From Pantanalinema rosaneae (lineage in GTDB: Bacteria > Cyanobacteriota > Cyanobacteriia > Leptolyngbyales > Leptolyngbyaceae), in NCBI RefSeq assembly GCF_050753385.1, contig NZ_JBLZFZ010000005.1, forward strand, positions 62,001 through 126,000: a DNA stretch of 64,000 nt, given 5' to 3'. Below the pieces are notes generated by a model that had not been told where the DNA came from, searched no databases, and was given only the letters and a program-made list of their open reading frames with translations. A program made the position numbers and the translations under genes. Each line of letters begins with the position of its first letter. The first letter of the stretch is position 1. This document shows, piece by piece, positions 1 through 7,650 of the stretch.

Positions 1-69
1 TCAGCCGTGGCTCCGCTTTTTTCTCAACTCCGCCTTAAGCTAATAAAGTAGGTTCACCTGAAATCTTCT

Positions 70-597
70 ATGTCTGCCAAAGTTGCGGCTGAAATTATTC
101 AAACCATTATTGCGCCTGCGGTATTGATTACTGTCTGTGTGATCTTCTTGAATGGCTTACTAGGACGCTACACCGGAGTGGCTGACTCATTACACGGGAT
201 GGCTCGCGATCGCCTGGAACTTCTGCAAGCCCAAGGTTATAAGCAGGAAGCTGGACTCAAACAATTACAGAAAATCGATATCCAGATGCCCATTCTCAGC
301 CGTCGCCATAATTTGCTGCAACAGGCCGTCCAGGCAGCTTACACTGCGATCGTAATTTTTCTGTTCACGATGTTTACGATCGCCGCTTCGATCACGCTCA
401 ATTCGACCTGGTTCTCATCGGGGGCGTTGCTGCTCTTTCTGGTGGGCGTTGCCCTGCTGTTAATCGCGGTGGTATTTACCTCCCAGGAAATCCGGGTTTC
501 TCACCGGATCATTTGCCGCGAGATCAACGCCACTCTAAACGCCTGCCAAGCCTTTGAGCCAGCATTTCAGCGGCAGGAAAATTCTTCCGTTCGCTAA
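70..597 (+). CDS. DUF2721 family membrane protein
   Basis: A 175-residue integral membrane protein that I recognise as DUF2721, a family of unknown function common in cyanobacteria. It has one hydrophobic segment near residues 10-28, a polar central region with a conserved-looking Arg/Gln-rich stretch (RDRLELLQAQG), and a hydrophobic pair near residues 90-140. The hydrophilic C-terminus (residues 141-175) ends in QRQENSSVR. The start at 70 is the first ATG after an AT-rich leader and is plausible but without a strong ribosome binding site. It converges on the reductase gene to its right, with only 8 bp between the stop codons. No catalytic motif is visible, so no function is assigned. Confidence 0.85.
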   Translation: MSAKVAAEIIQTIIAPAVLITVCVIFLNGLLGRYTGVADSLHGMARDRLELLQAQGYKQEAGLKQLQKIDIQMPILSRRHNLLQQAVQAAYTAIVIFLFTMFTIAASITLNSTWFSSGALLLFLVGVALLLIAVVFTSQEIRVSHRIICREINATLNACQAFEPAFQRQENSSVR

Positions 598-605
598 TTT
601 CAGCC

Positions 606-1568
606 CTACACAACCACGGATTCTGGATGCAATTCTGGCTTGGCTAAGGGTTCAATCCCCGCTAGATCAAGAATCTGTGGAATCAAATCTTCCCGCTTCA
701 CGGCCATTAAGTGTACGCCCTGACACAGTTGGCGAGCTAATCTCACCTGCTCCGCCGCAATCACCATGCCTTCATAAAGCGGATCTTTCGCCTGCGCTAA
801 GCGATCGATAATGTGATCGGGAATCTGTACCCCCGGCACACAGCGATTAATAAACTGGGCATTCTTCGCGGACTTGAGGAGAAAAATCCCTGCCAGAATC
901 GGACGATCGCAGCCCGCCGCAATTTGGGTCATGAATTTTTCCAGGCGATCGAAATCCGAAATTAGCTGACTCTGGAAAAACCGGGCCCCCGCTGCCACTT
1001 TCCGCTCAAACCGTTTCTGTAAGCCTGACCAACTCCCGGATTGGGGGTCAACCGCCGCACCGACAAATAGATCCGTAGCACCATCGGGCAGAGCTTTGTC
1101 ATTGAAGTCCAAGCCACCATTCAGCTTGCCAATCAGATTCAGCAACCGCACTGACTCTAGTTCAAACACGGGACGGGCAGTAGGATGATCTCCCGCCTTC
1201 ACCGGATCACCCGTTAGCGCCAGCACATTCCGGATGCCTAAGGCTTGCGCTCCCATCAAATCGGCTTGTAATCCGATCGCATTGCGATCGCGGCACGCCA
1301 CCTGACAAACTGGCTCAATGCCATGTTGTAACAGAATCACTGAAGCCGCTAACGACGACATCCGTAACACCGCTCGACTGCCATCCGTAATATTCACGCC
1401 ATGTACCCGCCCCTTCAGCAATTGCGCCATTTGCAGCATGTGGGTTGGGTCACAGCCTTTGGGTGGGGCAACTTCAGCAGTCAGGAGGAAATCGCCTGCC
1501 TGTACGGCTTCCCGGAAGGAAGGAACCCTGGGTGGAAGACGGAAATTGGCATTTAAACTGTCAGGCAT
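606..1568 (-). CDS. Methylenetetrahydrofolate reductase family protein
   Basis: A 320-residue TIM-barrel flavoprotein of the MTHFR family, which reduces 5,10-methylene-THF to 5-methyl-THF for methionine synthesis. Seen in the sequence: the N-terminal TAEVAPPKG with Glu32 in the position of the family's catalytic glutamate, NITDGSRAVLRMSS near residue 60, LALTGDP near 115 (substrate/FAD pocket) and a C-terminal region running through PDHIIDRL. The length fits the single-domain bacterial enzyme. Because the family also contains divergent MetF-like proteins, the exact electron donor is uncertain and I do not assign the symbol metF. It lies 162 bp downstream of trpS on the same strand, so co-transcription is possible but not evident. 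Confidence 0.85.
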   Translation of the reverse strand: MPDSLNANFRLPPRVPSFREAVQAGDFLLTAEVAPPKGCDPTHMLQMAQLLKGRVHGVNITDGSRAVLRMSSLAASVILLQHGIEPVCQVACRDRNAIGLQADLMGAQALGIRNVLALTGDPVKAGDHPTARPVFELESVRLLNLIGKLNGGLDFNDKALPDGATDLFVGAAVDPQSGSWSGLQKRFERKVAAGARFFQSQLISDFDRLEKFMTQIAAGCDRPILAGIFLLKSAKNAQFINRCVPGVQIPDHIIDRLAQAKDPLYEGMVIAAEQVRLARQLCQGVHLMAVKREDLIPQILDLAGIEPLAKPELHPESVVV

Positions 1569-1730
1569 TGCGAATTAGGGATGGAACAGTTACAGAATAA
1601 TCAGGATCAAGCGGTAGGCGAAATTTTACCTTAAAACGCTTACCAGAATTTCAACTGATCTTAAAGAGTTGATCGATCGTCCTGAAAATCCTTCCTTCCA
1701 GCGTACATCTTAAATCAGGATCAAGTCTGG

Positions 1731-2741
1731 CTAACTTGGCAAGGAGTATCCTAATGCTACCTTGACTTTGCGGAGGGTTTCGTTGGCGATCGCGCTGGCT
1801 TTCTCTCGCCCCTCTTTCAGCACTGACTCTAAATAGCCCTGTTCGTTCATAATCTCGTGATACTTGTCCTGAATCGGTTTCAGGTGGGCGATCGTCGTTT
1901 CCGTCAGTAACGGCTTAAATTGTCCCCAACCCATATCGGCACATTCGGCAGCGACTTCTTCCTTCGACTTACCAGACATCAAGAGATAAAGCGTTAGCAG
2001 ATTATTACACTCCGGCCGTTCGGGATCGCCAAAGGTCAGTCCCCGGACTGGATCGGTTTTGCATTTCTTGATCTTGGTCTGAATGGTTTCTGGCGCATCG
2101 AGCAGATTAATCCGGCTCAGATCCGAGGGATCGGATTTCGACATTTTTTTCGTGCCATCGGTCAAACTCATTACCCGCGCCCCATCCGTCCGAATTAACG
2201 GAGCGGGAGACTTGAGAACAGGCTGATCGGGTTTGCCAAACAGGTGATTCAGACGATCGACGATATCGCGGGTCAATTCAATGTGTTGCTTCTGATCCTC
2301 ACCCACGGGGACTTTATCGGCATCGTAAAGCAAAATATCCGCTGCCATCAGTACCGGGTAATCCAGTAATCCCACGCCGACATTCTGCCCTTGCTTCACC
2401 GCTTTTTCTTTGAACTGGATCATGTCTTGCAACCAATTCAGTGGTGTGATGCAGTTCAACAGCCAGGTGAGTTCGCTGTGTGCCGACACATGGGACTGCA
2501 CGAAAATTGTGGAATATTGCAGGTCAATGCCACAGGCAAGATACAGAGCCGCGATCGCGTAGGTATCTGCCGACAGGGTAGTGGGATTGTGGGGAACGGT
2601 AATGGCATGGAGATCAACCACACAGAAAAAATTGTCGTACTGGTTCTGATGTTCGACCCAATTGCGGATCGCGCCCAGGTAATTCCCCAGGTGCAAATTC
2701 CCCGTGGGTTGAACGCCAGAAAGAACCCGTTGCTTTGCCAT
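1731..2741 (-). CDS. trpS: Tryptophanyl-tRNA synthetase
   Basis: A 336-residue class I aminoacyl-tRNA synthetase that charges tRNA-Trp in the cytoplasm. The HIGH-type motif is at residues 12-20 (PTGNLHLGN), a GEDQKQHIELTRD segment typical of TrpRS is at 147-159, and KMSKS is at 199-203. The length matches bacterial TrpRS (about 330-340) and nothing appears missing. The start follows directly from the conserved AKQRVLSGVQPTGNLHLG N-terminus. Upstream, a divergent small gene begins at 2862, leaving 120 bp for two promoters. Confidence 0.97.
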   Translation of the reverse strand: MAKQRVLSGVQPTGNLHLGNYLGAIRNWVEHQNQYDNFFCVVDLHAITVPHNPTTLSADTYAIAALYLACGIDLQYSTIFVQSHVSAHSELTWLLNCITPLNWLQDMIQFKEKAVKQGQNVGVGLLDYPVLMAADILLYDADKVPVGEDQKQHIELTRDIVDRLNHLFGKPDQPVLKSPAPLIRTDGARVMSLTDGTKKMSKSDPSDLSRINLLDAPETIQTKIKKCKTDPVRGLTFGDPERPECNNLLTLYLLMSGKSKEEVAAECADMGWGQFKPLLTETTIAHLKPIQDKYHEIMNEQGYLESVLKEGREKASAIANETLRKVKVALGYSLPS

Positions 2742-2861
2742 ACCGTGTTAGTCCGAGTGGTGGATGATACGTCCGCGATCGCTTCGCTATAATCAATTAA
2801 GAAATGTAACAGTTATCGTACCCGCTTGACCAGAAAACCCGCGAAATCTGCGTAATTCATT

Positions 2862-3161
2862 ATGAGCGACTCTCTCACACCGAACCAAATCGAACAACTG
2901 CAAGCCTGTTTTGCTCTGGCTCAAGATCCCCGCACCCATGCCGCCGCCAATCAGGGATTTACCGAGCTTTTAGCTAGTGTAGCGGATGATTCCCCCGCTT
3001 TTGAACTACTAAAACTCTTGTGGAAGGAAGTGTTAACCGCCCGCCGTTCCGCTGCCTTCTGGGAGCAAATTAGCGATGTAGAGAAGGAAATGTCGGAACG
3101 AATTACCCAAGATCACTTGCAGTTACATCAAAACTATCTGCGGTTAGTCCAGGAGCAATAA
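2862..3161 (+). CDS. Conserved small cyanobacterial hypothetical protein
   Basis: A 99-residue soluble, mostly helical acidic protein (MSDSLTPNQIEQL start, QNYLRLVQEQ end). No signal peptide, membrane segment or catalytic motif is visible. The regular pattern of Leu/Ile/Val and charged residues suggests a helical bundle. HIP1-type sites and codon use fit its neighbours, so it is very likely a real gene. I do not recognise a named domain and give no function. It is divergent from trpS, and an inverted-repeat element follows it. Confidence 0.7.
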   Translation: MSDSLTPNQIEQLQACFALAQDPRTHAAANQGFTELLASVADDSPAFELLKLLWKEVLTARRSAAFWEQISDVEKEMSERITQDHLQLHQNYLRLVQEQ

Positions 3162-3190
3162 GTCCAGAATCTTTTCATTCAGCCCGTATT

Positions 3191-3353
3191 ACCTACGGTG
3201 TACACACATCTCCACCACCTCAAGATCCTGCATTTTGCCCCCTAGCCCCCCAATTTTGGGGGGAACCAGATAATTCAAAGTCCCCCAGAATTGGGGGATT
3301 TAGGGGGCTAAAAGCTTCAACGAAGTCCGGCTTGACTTGTGTACACGGTAGGT
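3191..3353. mobile_element. MITE-like element, family 1, copy A
   Basis: A 163-bp non-coding element bounded by imperfect terminal inverted repeats of about 16 bp (left ACCTACGGTGTACACA, right arm its complement with one mismatch). Inside are two GC-rich palindromes built on CCCCCC-AATT-GGGGGG (3246-3263) and CCCCCAGAATTGGGGG (3282-3297). It has no ORF, so it would have moved only with a transposase in trans. It lies tail-to-tail between the 99-residue gene and the TPR gene. Further copies are at 9181-9284 (truncated) and 26331-26498. Confidence 0.75.
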
Positions 3354-3371
3354 TCCTATTACAGGAGCGGC

Positions 3372-3412
3372 AGGCTCTCAAAGTCCCCCAAAATTGGGGG
3401 ATTTAGGGGGCG
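3372..3412. repeat. Solo CCCCC-AATT-GGGGG palindrome
   Basis: A single copy of the palindrome found inside the larger elements (AAAGTCCCCCAAAATTGGGG followed by GATTTAGGGGGCG) without recognisable terminal repeats. It sits just beyond the right end of the element ending at 3353 and before the 3' end of the TPR gene. It may be a decayed element or a free-standing bidirectional terminator. Confidence 0.6.
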
Positions 3413-3445
3413 TTGAGCTTATAACCTTAAACAGATTTGAGCCGA

Positions 3446-4132
3446 CTAACGGCTTGCCAGCACCCGTTTCGAGGTTTGAATTTGTTCAGCGCTAAAGCCA
3501 GCCTCATTTAAATAGTCCAAAAAAGCGGCATCGGCATATCGTGGATCAAGCTCGATCGCTTGCTGGTAAGTTTGCTGTGCCAGGGTAGTGTCTTGATTAC
3601 CCCAATGGGCGATCGCCTCAGCCACCGGAGGATGGGGATTACTCGGTTCTAATTTCGCCGCTTCCTTAGCTGCCGCGATCGCCCAGTCATACTGACCGAT
3701 GCGCTCAAACGCCAGACTCAAGTTATAGTAAGCAATTTCATTATCCGGTTTGAGGGTAGCTGCCCAGGTATGCGCGGCGATCGCGTTCGGCAATTGGTCA
3801 CTCACTAAATAGACAATCCCTAACGCATTCAAGGTCGGCACATCGAACAGATCCCGATAAAACCCTTGCAGTAACGTTTCGGCAGCTTGGGGATTCTGTC
3901 CGGCTTTATGCTGCGTCCACCCCAGAAGCACCCTACCCGACTGGGACTCTGGCTCTAATGCCACTGCTTTCTGTAAAGCCGCGATCGCGTCGTCGTAGCG
4001 TTCCTGATTCCGATAGGTCAACCCCAGTTGCCGATACTCACTAGCCGATTGGGCAAAGGTGGGTTGTGCCATCAGCCAGTTGATTCCTAGCAGGACACTA
4101 ACGATCGCTCCTCGCATGAACTCCCGAATCAT
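3446..4132 (-). CDS. Secreted TPR-repeat protein
   Basis: A roughly 228-residue tetratricopeptide protein. I choose the ATG at 4132 because it follows an AGAGG ribosome site and begins a signal peptide (MIREFMRGAIVS, cleavage near AQPTFAQ-SA); a longer open frame upstream would overlap mutM. After the signal there are at least four TPR units, for example YRQLGLTYRNQERYDDAIAA, followed by repeats with the W-L-G/Y-A-F-A-P pattern. TPR proteins act as protein-protein scaffolds; here probably in the periplasm. It starts 8 bp after the mutM stop and is very likely co-transcribed with it, though no functional link is evident. Confidence 0.8.
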   Translation of the reverse strand: MIREFMRGAIVSVLLGINWLMAQPTFAQSASEYRQLGLTYRNQERYDDAIAALQKAVALEPESQSGRVLLGWTQHKAGQNPQAAETLLQGFYRDLFDVPTLNALGIVYLVSDQLPNAIAAHTWAATLKPDNEIAYYNLSLAFERIGQYDWAIAAAKEAAKLEPSNPHPPVAEAIAHWGNQDTTLAQQTYQQAIELDPRYADAAFLDYLNEAGFSAEQIQTSKRVLASR

Positions 4133-4140
4133 GACTACCT

Positions 4141-5157
4141 CTAGAGCTGACAGGTGGGACAAAAGTGTGCCGATCGTCCTGCCAGTTTTAACCGTTGAAT
4201 TACCGTACCACACTGGCGACAATCATCCCCATCCCGCCCATAGACCCAGGCAACGCCACCATAATTCCCATTCACCCCCGCCAGATCCCGAAAAGTGCTG
4301 ATGGTTGTCCCCCCCGCTTCGATACTGGCTTCCAGCACCCGAATAATATTACTCCGGAGTCGCTCAATCTGCGATCGCTGCAAACTACTACATAGCGTTG
4401 TGGGATGAATGCTACTCAGAAACAGCGCCTCATCGGCATAAATATTGCCCACTCCAGCAACCAACGCTTGATCTAATAAAGCATTTTTGATCGGTCGCCG
4501 CCGATCGAGCAACTGCGCGATCAGGTAAGCCACGGAAAACTGATCGGAAAATGGTTCTGGGCCCAAGGCTTGTAAGCCAGTGATTACCTGTTCCGGCGGT
4601 TGACCGGGCGGCACCCACCACATTTGCCCAAACGTCCGTTGATCGACAAACCGTAACTCGCGATCGCCCATAAACAAGCGAACGCGGGTGTGCTTCTGGA
4701 GCGGTTCTGTCGGCGGCAACCAGAGCAGTTGTCCAGTCATGCGGAGGTGGACACCCAGGTAGCCAGCAGCAGGTGGGGAAGATGAGGAGGATGGGGAAGA
4801 TAAGGAGGATGGGGAAGGTGAGGTAGTAGCAAGCTTTATCGTCCCTCTCTTGCCTTCCTTATCTCCCCTATCTCCCCTATCTCCCCTATCTCCCTTATCT
4901 CCCCTATCTCCCTTATCTCCCCTATCTCCCTTATCTCCCTTATCTCCCTTACCCCTCACCAATTCCGCTAGCAAATACTTGCCGCGTCGATGCCAGGTCG
5001 CGATCGTGGTTCCCTGGAGTCCATTAAGAAATTCAGAAATAGTAGATGGGTAGGCGATCGTGCGTTCCAGTAGCACATCTCCCCCCTGAATCGGCTGGTG
5101 TAGGGTGTTGCGGTTTAGTCCCCGCCGGACGGTTTCAACTTCGGGCAGTTCAGGCAC
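4141..5157 (-). CDS. mutM: Formamidopyrimidine-DNA glycosylase with collagen-like insert
   Basis: Fpg/MutM excises 8-oxoguanine and formamidopyrimidines and nicks the strand. The sequence has the catalytic N-terminus MPELPEVE (Pro2, Glu3), Lys60 in HRRGKYLL, HLRMTGQ just after the insert, and a C-terminal zinc finger (Cys313, Cys316, Cys333, Cys336). It is 338 residues, against about 270-290 usually. The excess is an insert at residues 68-131, made of a GDK/GDR triplet run (71-100) and a Ser/Pro tract (112-129), between two conserved parts of the N-terminal domain. The insert is coded by a 9-bp DNA tandem repeat. The frame stays open and all catalytic residues remain, so the enzyme is probably active. 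Confidence 0.95.
   Translation of the reverse strand: MPELPEVETVRRGLNRNTLHQPIQGGDVLLERTIAYPSTISEFLNGLQGTTIATWHRRGKYLLAELVRGKGDKGDKGDRGDKGDRGDKGDRGDRGDRGDKEGKRGTIKLATTSPSPSSLSSPSSSSSPPAAGYLGVHLRMTGQLLWLPPTEPLQKHTRVRLFMGDRELRFVDQRTFGQMWWVPPGQPPEQVITGLQALGPEPFSDQFSVAYLIAQLLDRRRPIKNALLDQALVAGVGNIYADEALFLSSIHPTTLCSSLQRSQIERLRSNIIRVLEASIEAGGTTISTFRDLAGVNGNYGGVAWVYGRDGDDCRQCGTVIQRLKLAGRSAHFCPTCQL
4855..4951. repeat. 9-bp tandem repeat inside mutM
   Basis: About ten units of a 9-bp ATCTCCCCT/ATCTCCCTT repeat on the plus strand, read on the minus strand as Gly-Asp-Lys/Arg triplets. A second, related purine-rich tract (GATGGGGAAGATAAGGAGG) lies at 4776-4823 and codes for Ser/Pro. Unit length is a multiple of three, so gain or loss of units keeps the mutM frame. 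Confidence 0.9.
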
Positions 5158-5240
5158 AGGTCGTTAGAACGTTAAACTGAAATGTTGGTCAATCTAATTT
5201 CAGTCTAGCGTTGTTGTCCCTCGACCTATCCATAAACATA

Positions 5241-5288
5241 ACCGAACTATCAGAGATACTTGTTAAACAAGACCGCTGATAATTCGGT
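5241..5288. repeat. Long intergenic hairpin
   Basis: A two-level inverted repeat: outer arms ACCGAACTATCAG and CTGATAATTCGGT pair over 13 positions with one mismatch, enclosing an inner palindrome CTTGTTAAACAAG. It lies 84 bp upstream of mutM and downstream of the small gene at 5430-5624 (all minus strand). It has no T-run, so it may be a protein-binding site, RNA hairpin or decayed element rather than a simple terminator. Confidence 0.5.
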
Positions 5289-5429
5289 GGGTTAACTATA
5301 GTTTAGGTTTAACTTAATGGGTTTAAATGAGTTACCTGCCAATGTTAAATCGACAGGTAAAGAACATAGATCAGAAAACACTTTGAGGTGCTGCCAATTG
5401 CTCAAAATATTTTCAGCGAAGCTCTTGAC

Positions 5430-5624
5430 CTAGCGGCTTTCAGTACCCTGGTTGGGCGAACCTGCTACAACATCACTACCTTCGCCGGATTCCGGTTTAG
5501 CACCACCTTCAGCCCGATCGGGAGCGACATTGCTACCCGTTTTGCGTTGGGATTCATCGATCGGGGTATTGCCGTCATCAGAACCGGATCTAGGATAAGC
5601 TTGCTTGTTTTCAATATCAGACAT
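5430..5624 (-). CDS. Small hydrophilic hypothetical protein
   Basis: A 64-residue, Gly/Ser/Asp/Glu-rich protein that looks intrinsically disordered (MSDIENKQAYPRSGSDDGN onward, ending NQGTESR). I choose the ATG at 5624 because a GAGGTG ribosome site sits 6 bp upstream; a GTG 9 bp earlier is also in frame. The antisense frame is hydrophobic and lacks a good start, so this strand is preferred. No function is known. Possible alternative: a non-coding stretch with a chance open frame, but the ribosome site argues for a gene. Confidence 0.6.
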   Translation of the reverse strand: MSDIENKQAYPRSGSDDGNTPIDESQRKTGSNVAPDRAEGGAKPESGEGSDVVAGSPNQGTESR

Positions 5625-6140
5625 TGTTGTCACCTCATCACATATCGAATCTGTTTTTACTTGCCGCTCAAGTTACCTTCAGTGGCTATGTTTACAAGAT
5701 ACTGAGATTAAATCATTGCCACATCTAGCCTCAGCCAGATTCCTAAAGATAGAGGAAATTTAGCCTTTGATCACCTTTCGTAACAGCTAAAAAATCATCA
5801 TCTTGCTAGAGATAGAAAATAGCGCGATCGAAAAAACGTCAAGATCAGATCATCTAGCTGTAGTAATAGATTCTGCGATCGCTATAACTACAAAAAAAGA
5901 ATAGGTGGAAGTTCCGAACGGTTGCTCAGAGCTTTCACCTAATCCTTCGCAAAGCAAACTATTTTATCCAGTGGGACTGTCACCCTTTCTCAGGAAGCAC
6001 TCTAGACGAGCCACTTTCCGGACAATCCGATTTCAGAATTCACAAAGTAATGTCTGAAATCAGGATGAGAGCGAGGTGACAGTAACCTTAAGGGTTCAAT
6101 CAAAACAGACCTGACACGGTATCTTCAATTAAAGAACGGA
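5625..6140. other. Intergenic region between psaE and small gene
   Basis: 516 bp without a convincing ORF. It holds the promoter side of the 64-residue gene (right of 5625) and, near psaE, the long inverted structure at 5976-6083. The rest is AT-rich and featureless to inspection. Confidence 0.6.
5976..6083. ncRNA. Candidate structured RNA or element downstream of psaE
   Basis: Outer arms ACTGTCACC (5976-5984) and GGTGACAGT (6075-6083) pair perfectly and can be extended inward through CTCA/TGAG. A second perfect 9-bp stem, GATTTCAGA with TCTGAAATC (6029-6061), sits inside. The arrangement is a long multi-stem fold in the psaE 3' region on the minus strand. It could be a processed 3' UTR, a small RNA or a miniature element with terminal repeats; the sequence alone does not decide. 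Confidence 0.35.
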
Positions 6141-6362
6141 TCAGGCGGCTTCAGCTTTAGCTTTCTTCTTGGGTGCTTCCACTTCTACAACCTCACTAGG
6201 AGCAAAGTTGTTGGTGTTGACACCGGCATAGTTGACCTTGTCAAAGCGGACAATGACAGAATATTTAATGCCGCTCTGGTCTACGGAGGCTACGGTGCCT
6301 ACATCTTGGTACCAGTAGGACTCTTTACGAGTAATACGGACTTTAGAACCACGCTGAACCAT
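6141..6362 (-). CDS. psaE: Photosystem I reaction centre subunit IV
   Basis: PsaE is a small stromal/cytoplasmic-face subunit of photosystem I that helps dock ferredoxin and supports cyclic electron flow. The 73-residue protein begins MVQRGSKVRITRKESYWYQD and includes the conserved KVNYAGVNTNNFA segment of the SH3-like barrel. A Lys/Ala-rich C-terminal tail (KKKAKAEAA) follows, as in some filamentous cyanobacteria. An AAGGGA-type ribosome site precedes the ATG. It is divergent from the FGE-fold gene and stands as a single transcription unit. Confidence 0.98.
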   Translation of the reverse strand: MVQRGSKVRITRKESYWYQDVGTVASVDQSGIKYSVIVRFDKVNYAGVNTNNFAPSEVVEVEAPKKKAKAEAA

Positions 6363-6509
6363 GAGTGTTTTTCCCTTGTTAATCTTTAACTCAGACAGCT
6401 AATGCTCTCCACTTTACTACGGAGGAGGGACACAGACATTCAGCAGTCACCGGGTTGCAACAATCTGAAATATTTGGGCAAGTTCAAGCCCCATACGAGG
6501 TTACGGGAT

Positions 6510-7406
6510 ATGGTTACGCAGACTGAGCTATTAACAGTTGAATTTGATCTAGTCAAGCTGGATGGGTTGGGACAGGAGAGCGATCGCCGCCGTACCACAG
6601 CCCAAATCCACCGAGAGCAGTTGGGGCAGGATGTCACATTAGACGTAGTGGCAATTCCGGCAGGGACGGTATATATGGGATCTGCCCGAACCGAGGAAGG
6701 CTGGTTGCCTAATCAGAATCCTCAGCAGACCGTCACTATTGCCGCCTTTTGGCTTGGTCGCTATCCCGTGACGCAAGCGCAGTGGCAGGCAGTAGCCCAC
6801 CTCCCCCAAATTCACCACTTCCTTGACCCCGACCCCTCTAGCTTTAAAGGCTGCGATCGCCCTGTGGAGCAAGTGTCCTGGGAGGAGGCAACTGAGTTTT
6901 GTGCCCGCTTATCCCAGGCTACCGGGCGGCATTATCGGTTGCCGACTGAGGCAGAGTGGGAATATGCCTGTCGTGCCGGGACTCAGACCCCATTTCATTT
7001 TGGCAACACCATTACCACTGATCTGGCAAATTATTCCGGGGTGGACTGGGAAGTGCAGGGACGGCTGTGCAGTCGCGGTGCGTATGGTGCCGGACCGAAA
7101 GGGGACGATCGGCGGCAAACGACCCCCGTGGGATTATTCCAGGTTGCTAATGCCTTTGGGCTGGCCGATATGCATGGCAATGTCCGGGAGTGGTGTGCCG
7201 ATGCTTGGCATGATTCCTACGAGGGATTACCTCTGGATGGCAGTGCCTGGACGATCGCGGTTGATATCCATAAGCGGGTTTTACGAGGGGGCTCCTGGAA
7301 TATGGGCCCTGCTTGTTGCCGTTCGGCGTTCCGCAGTCGCTTTAATGCCGATGGTCGCCTGTACGATATTGGCTTTCGGGTTGCCTGTTCTGAGGCGGAA
7401 TCTTAA
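6510..7406 (+). CDS. Formylglycine-generating-enzyme-fold (FGE-sulfatase) protein
   Basis: A protein of about 298 residues with the FGE-sulfatase (SUMF1-like) domain: IPAGTVYMGSA, NPQQTVTIAAFWLGRYPVTQ, RLPTEAEWEYACRAGT, NVREWCADAWHDS and RGGSWNMG near the C-terminus. The ATG at 6510 has GAGG upstream and suits the domain; the open frame extends back to 6402 without a ribosome site. True formylglycine enzymes have two cysteines six and eleven residues into the GGS motif. Here the first is Met and a CC pair lies later, so sulfatase activation is unlikely. Members of this fold have many roles (ergothioneine synthesis, binding modules), and the substrate is unknown. Confidence 0.85.
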   Translation: MVTQTELLTVEFDLVKLDGLGQESDRRRTTAQIHREQLGQDVTLDVVAIPAGTVYMGSARTEEGWLPNQNPQQTVTIAAFWLGRYPVTQAQWQAVAHLPQIHHFLDPDPSSFKGCDRPVEQVSWEEATEFCARLSQATGRHYRLPTEAEWEYACRAGTQTPFHFGNTITTDLANYSGVDWEVQGRLCSRGAYGAGPKGDDRRQTTPVGLFQVANAFGLADMHGNVREWCADAWHDSYEGLPLDGSAWTIAVDIHKRVLRGGSWNMGPACCRSAFRSRFNADGRLYDIGFRVACSEAES

Positions 7407-7650
7407 ACAGTAGACGCAGCATTCAGATTGATCTGCCATGTTTGCCCCTCGCCTCCTCATCCTTTTCCTGTTTCAGAGACACGGGTATTGAATTATACCA
7501 AATACGGAGAGGAGTAAAATCGGCGGAACTGCTAGGAATGCGATCGAATAAAAAAGAAGTTCGCTGATTTGCCAGAGTTTCACTATAATCAAGCCCATTC
7601 CAATTCCAGTGTGTTGTGGAGACTGCACGTTACTTCTTGATTTACCGCTT

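Noticed and set aside
3240..3412. GC palindromes considered as a CRISPR array or rho terminators only
   Set aside because: No regular spacers, and the units belong to longer elements with terminal repeats; terminator function remains possible.
4850..5053. Plus-strand Leu-Ser-Pro repeat frame
   Set aside because: Reverse reading of the mutM tandem repeat; mutM has all catalytic residues.
5388..5705. Plus-strand frame of 105 residues opposite the small acidic gene
   Set aside because: Less protein-like composition and no ribosome site; the minus-strand frame has GAGGTG before ATG.
6510..7406. Sulfatase-activating formylglycine enzyme
   Set aside because: The first catalytic Cys position is Met, so the generic family name is used.
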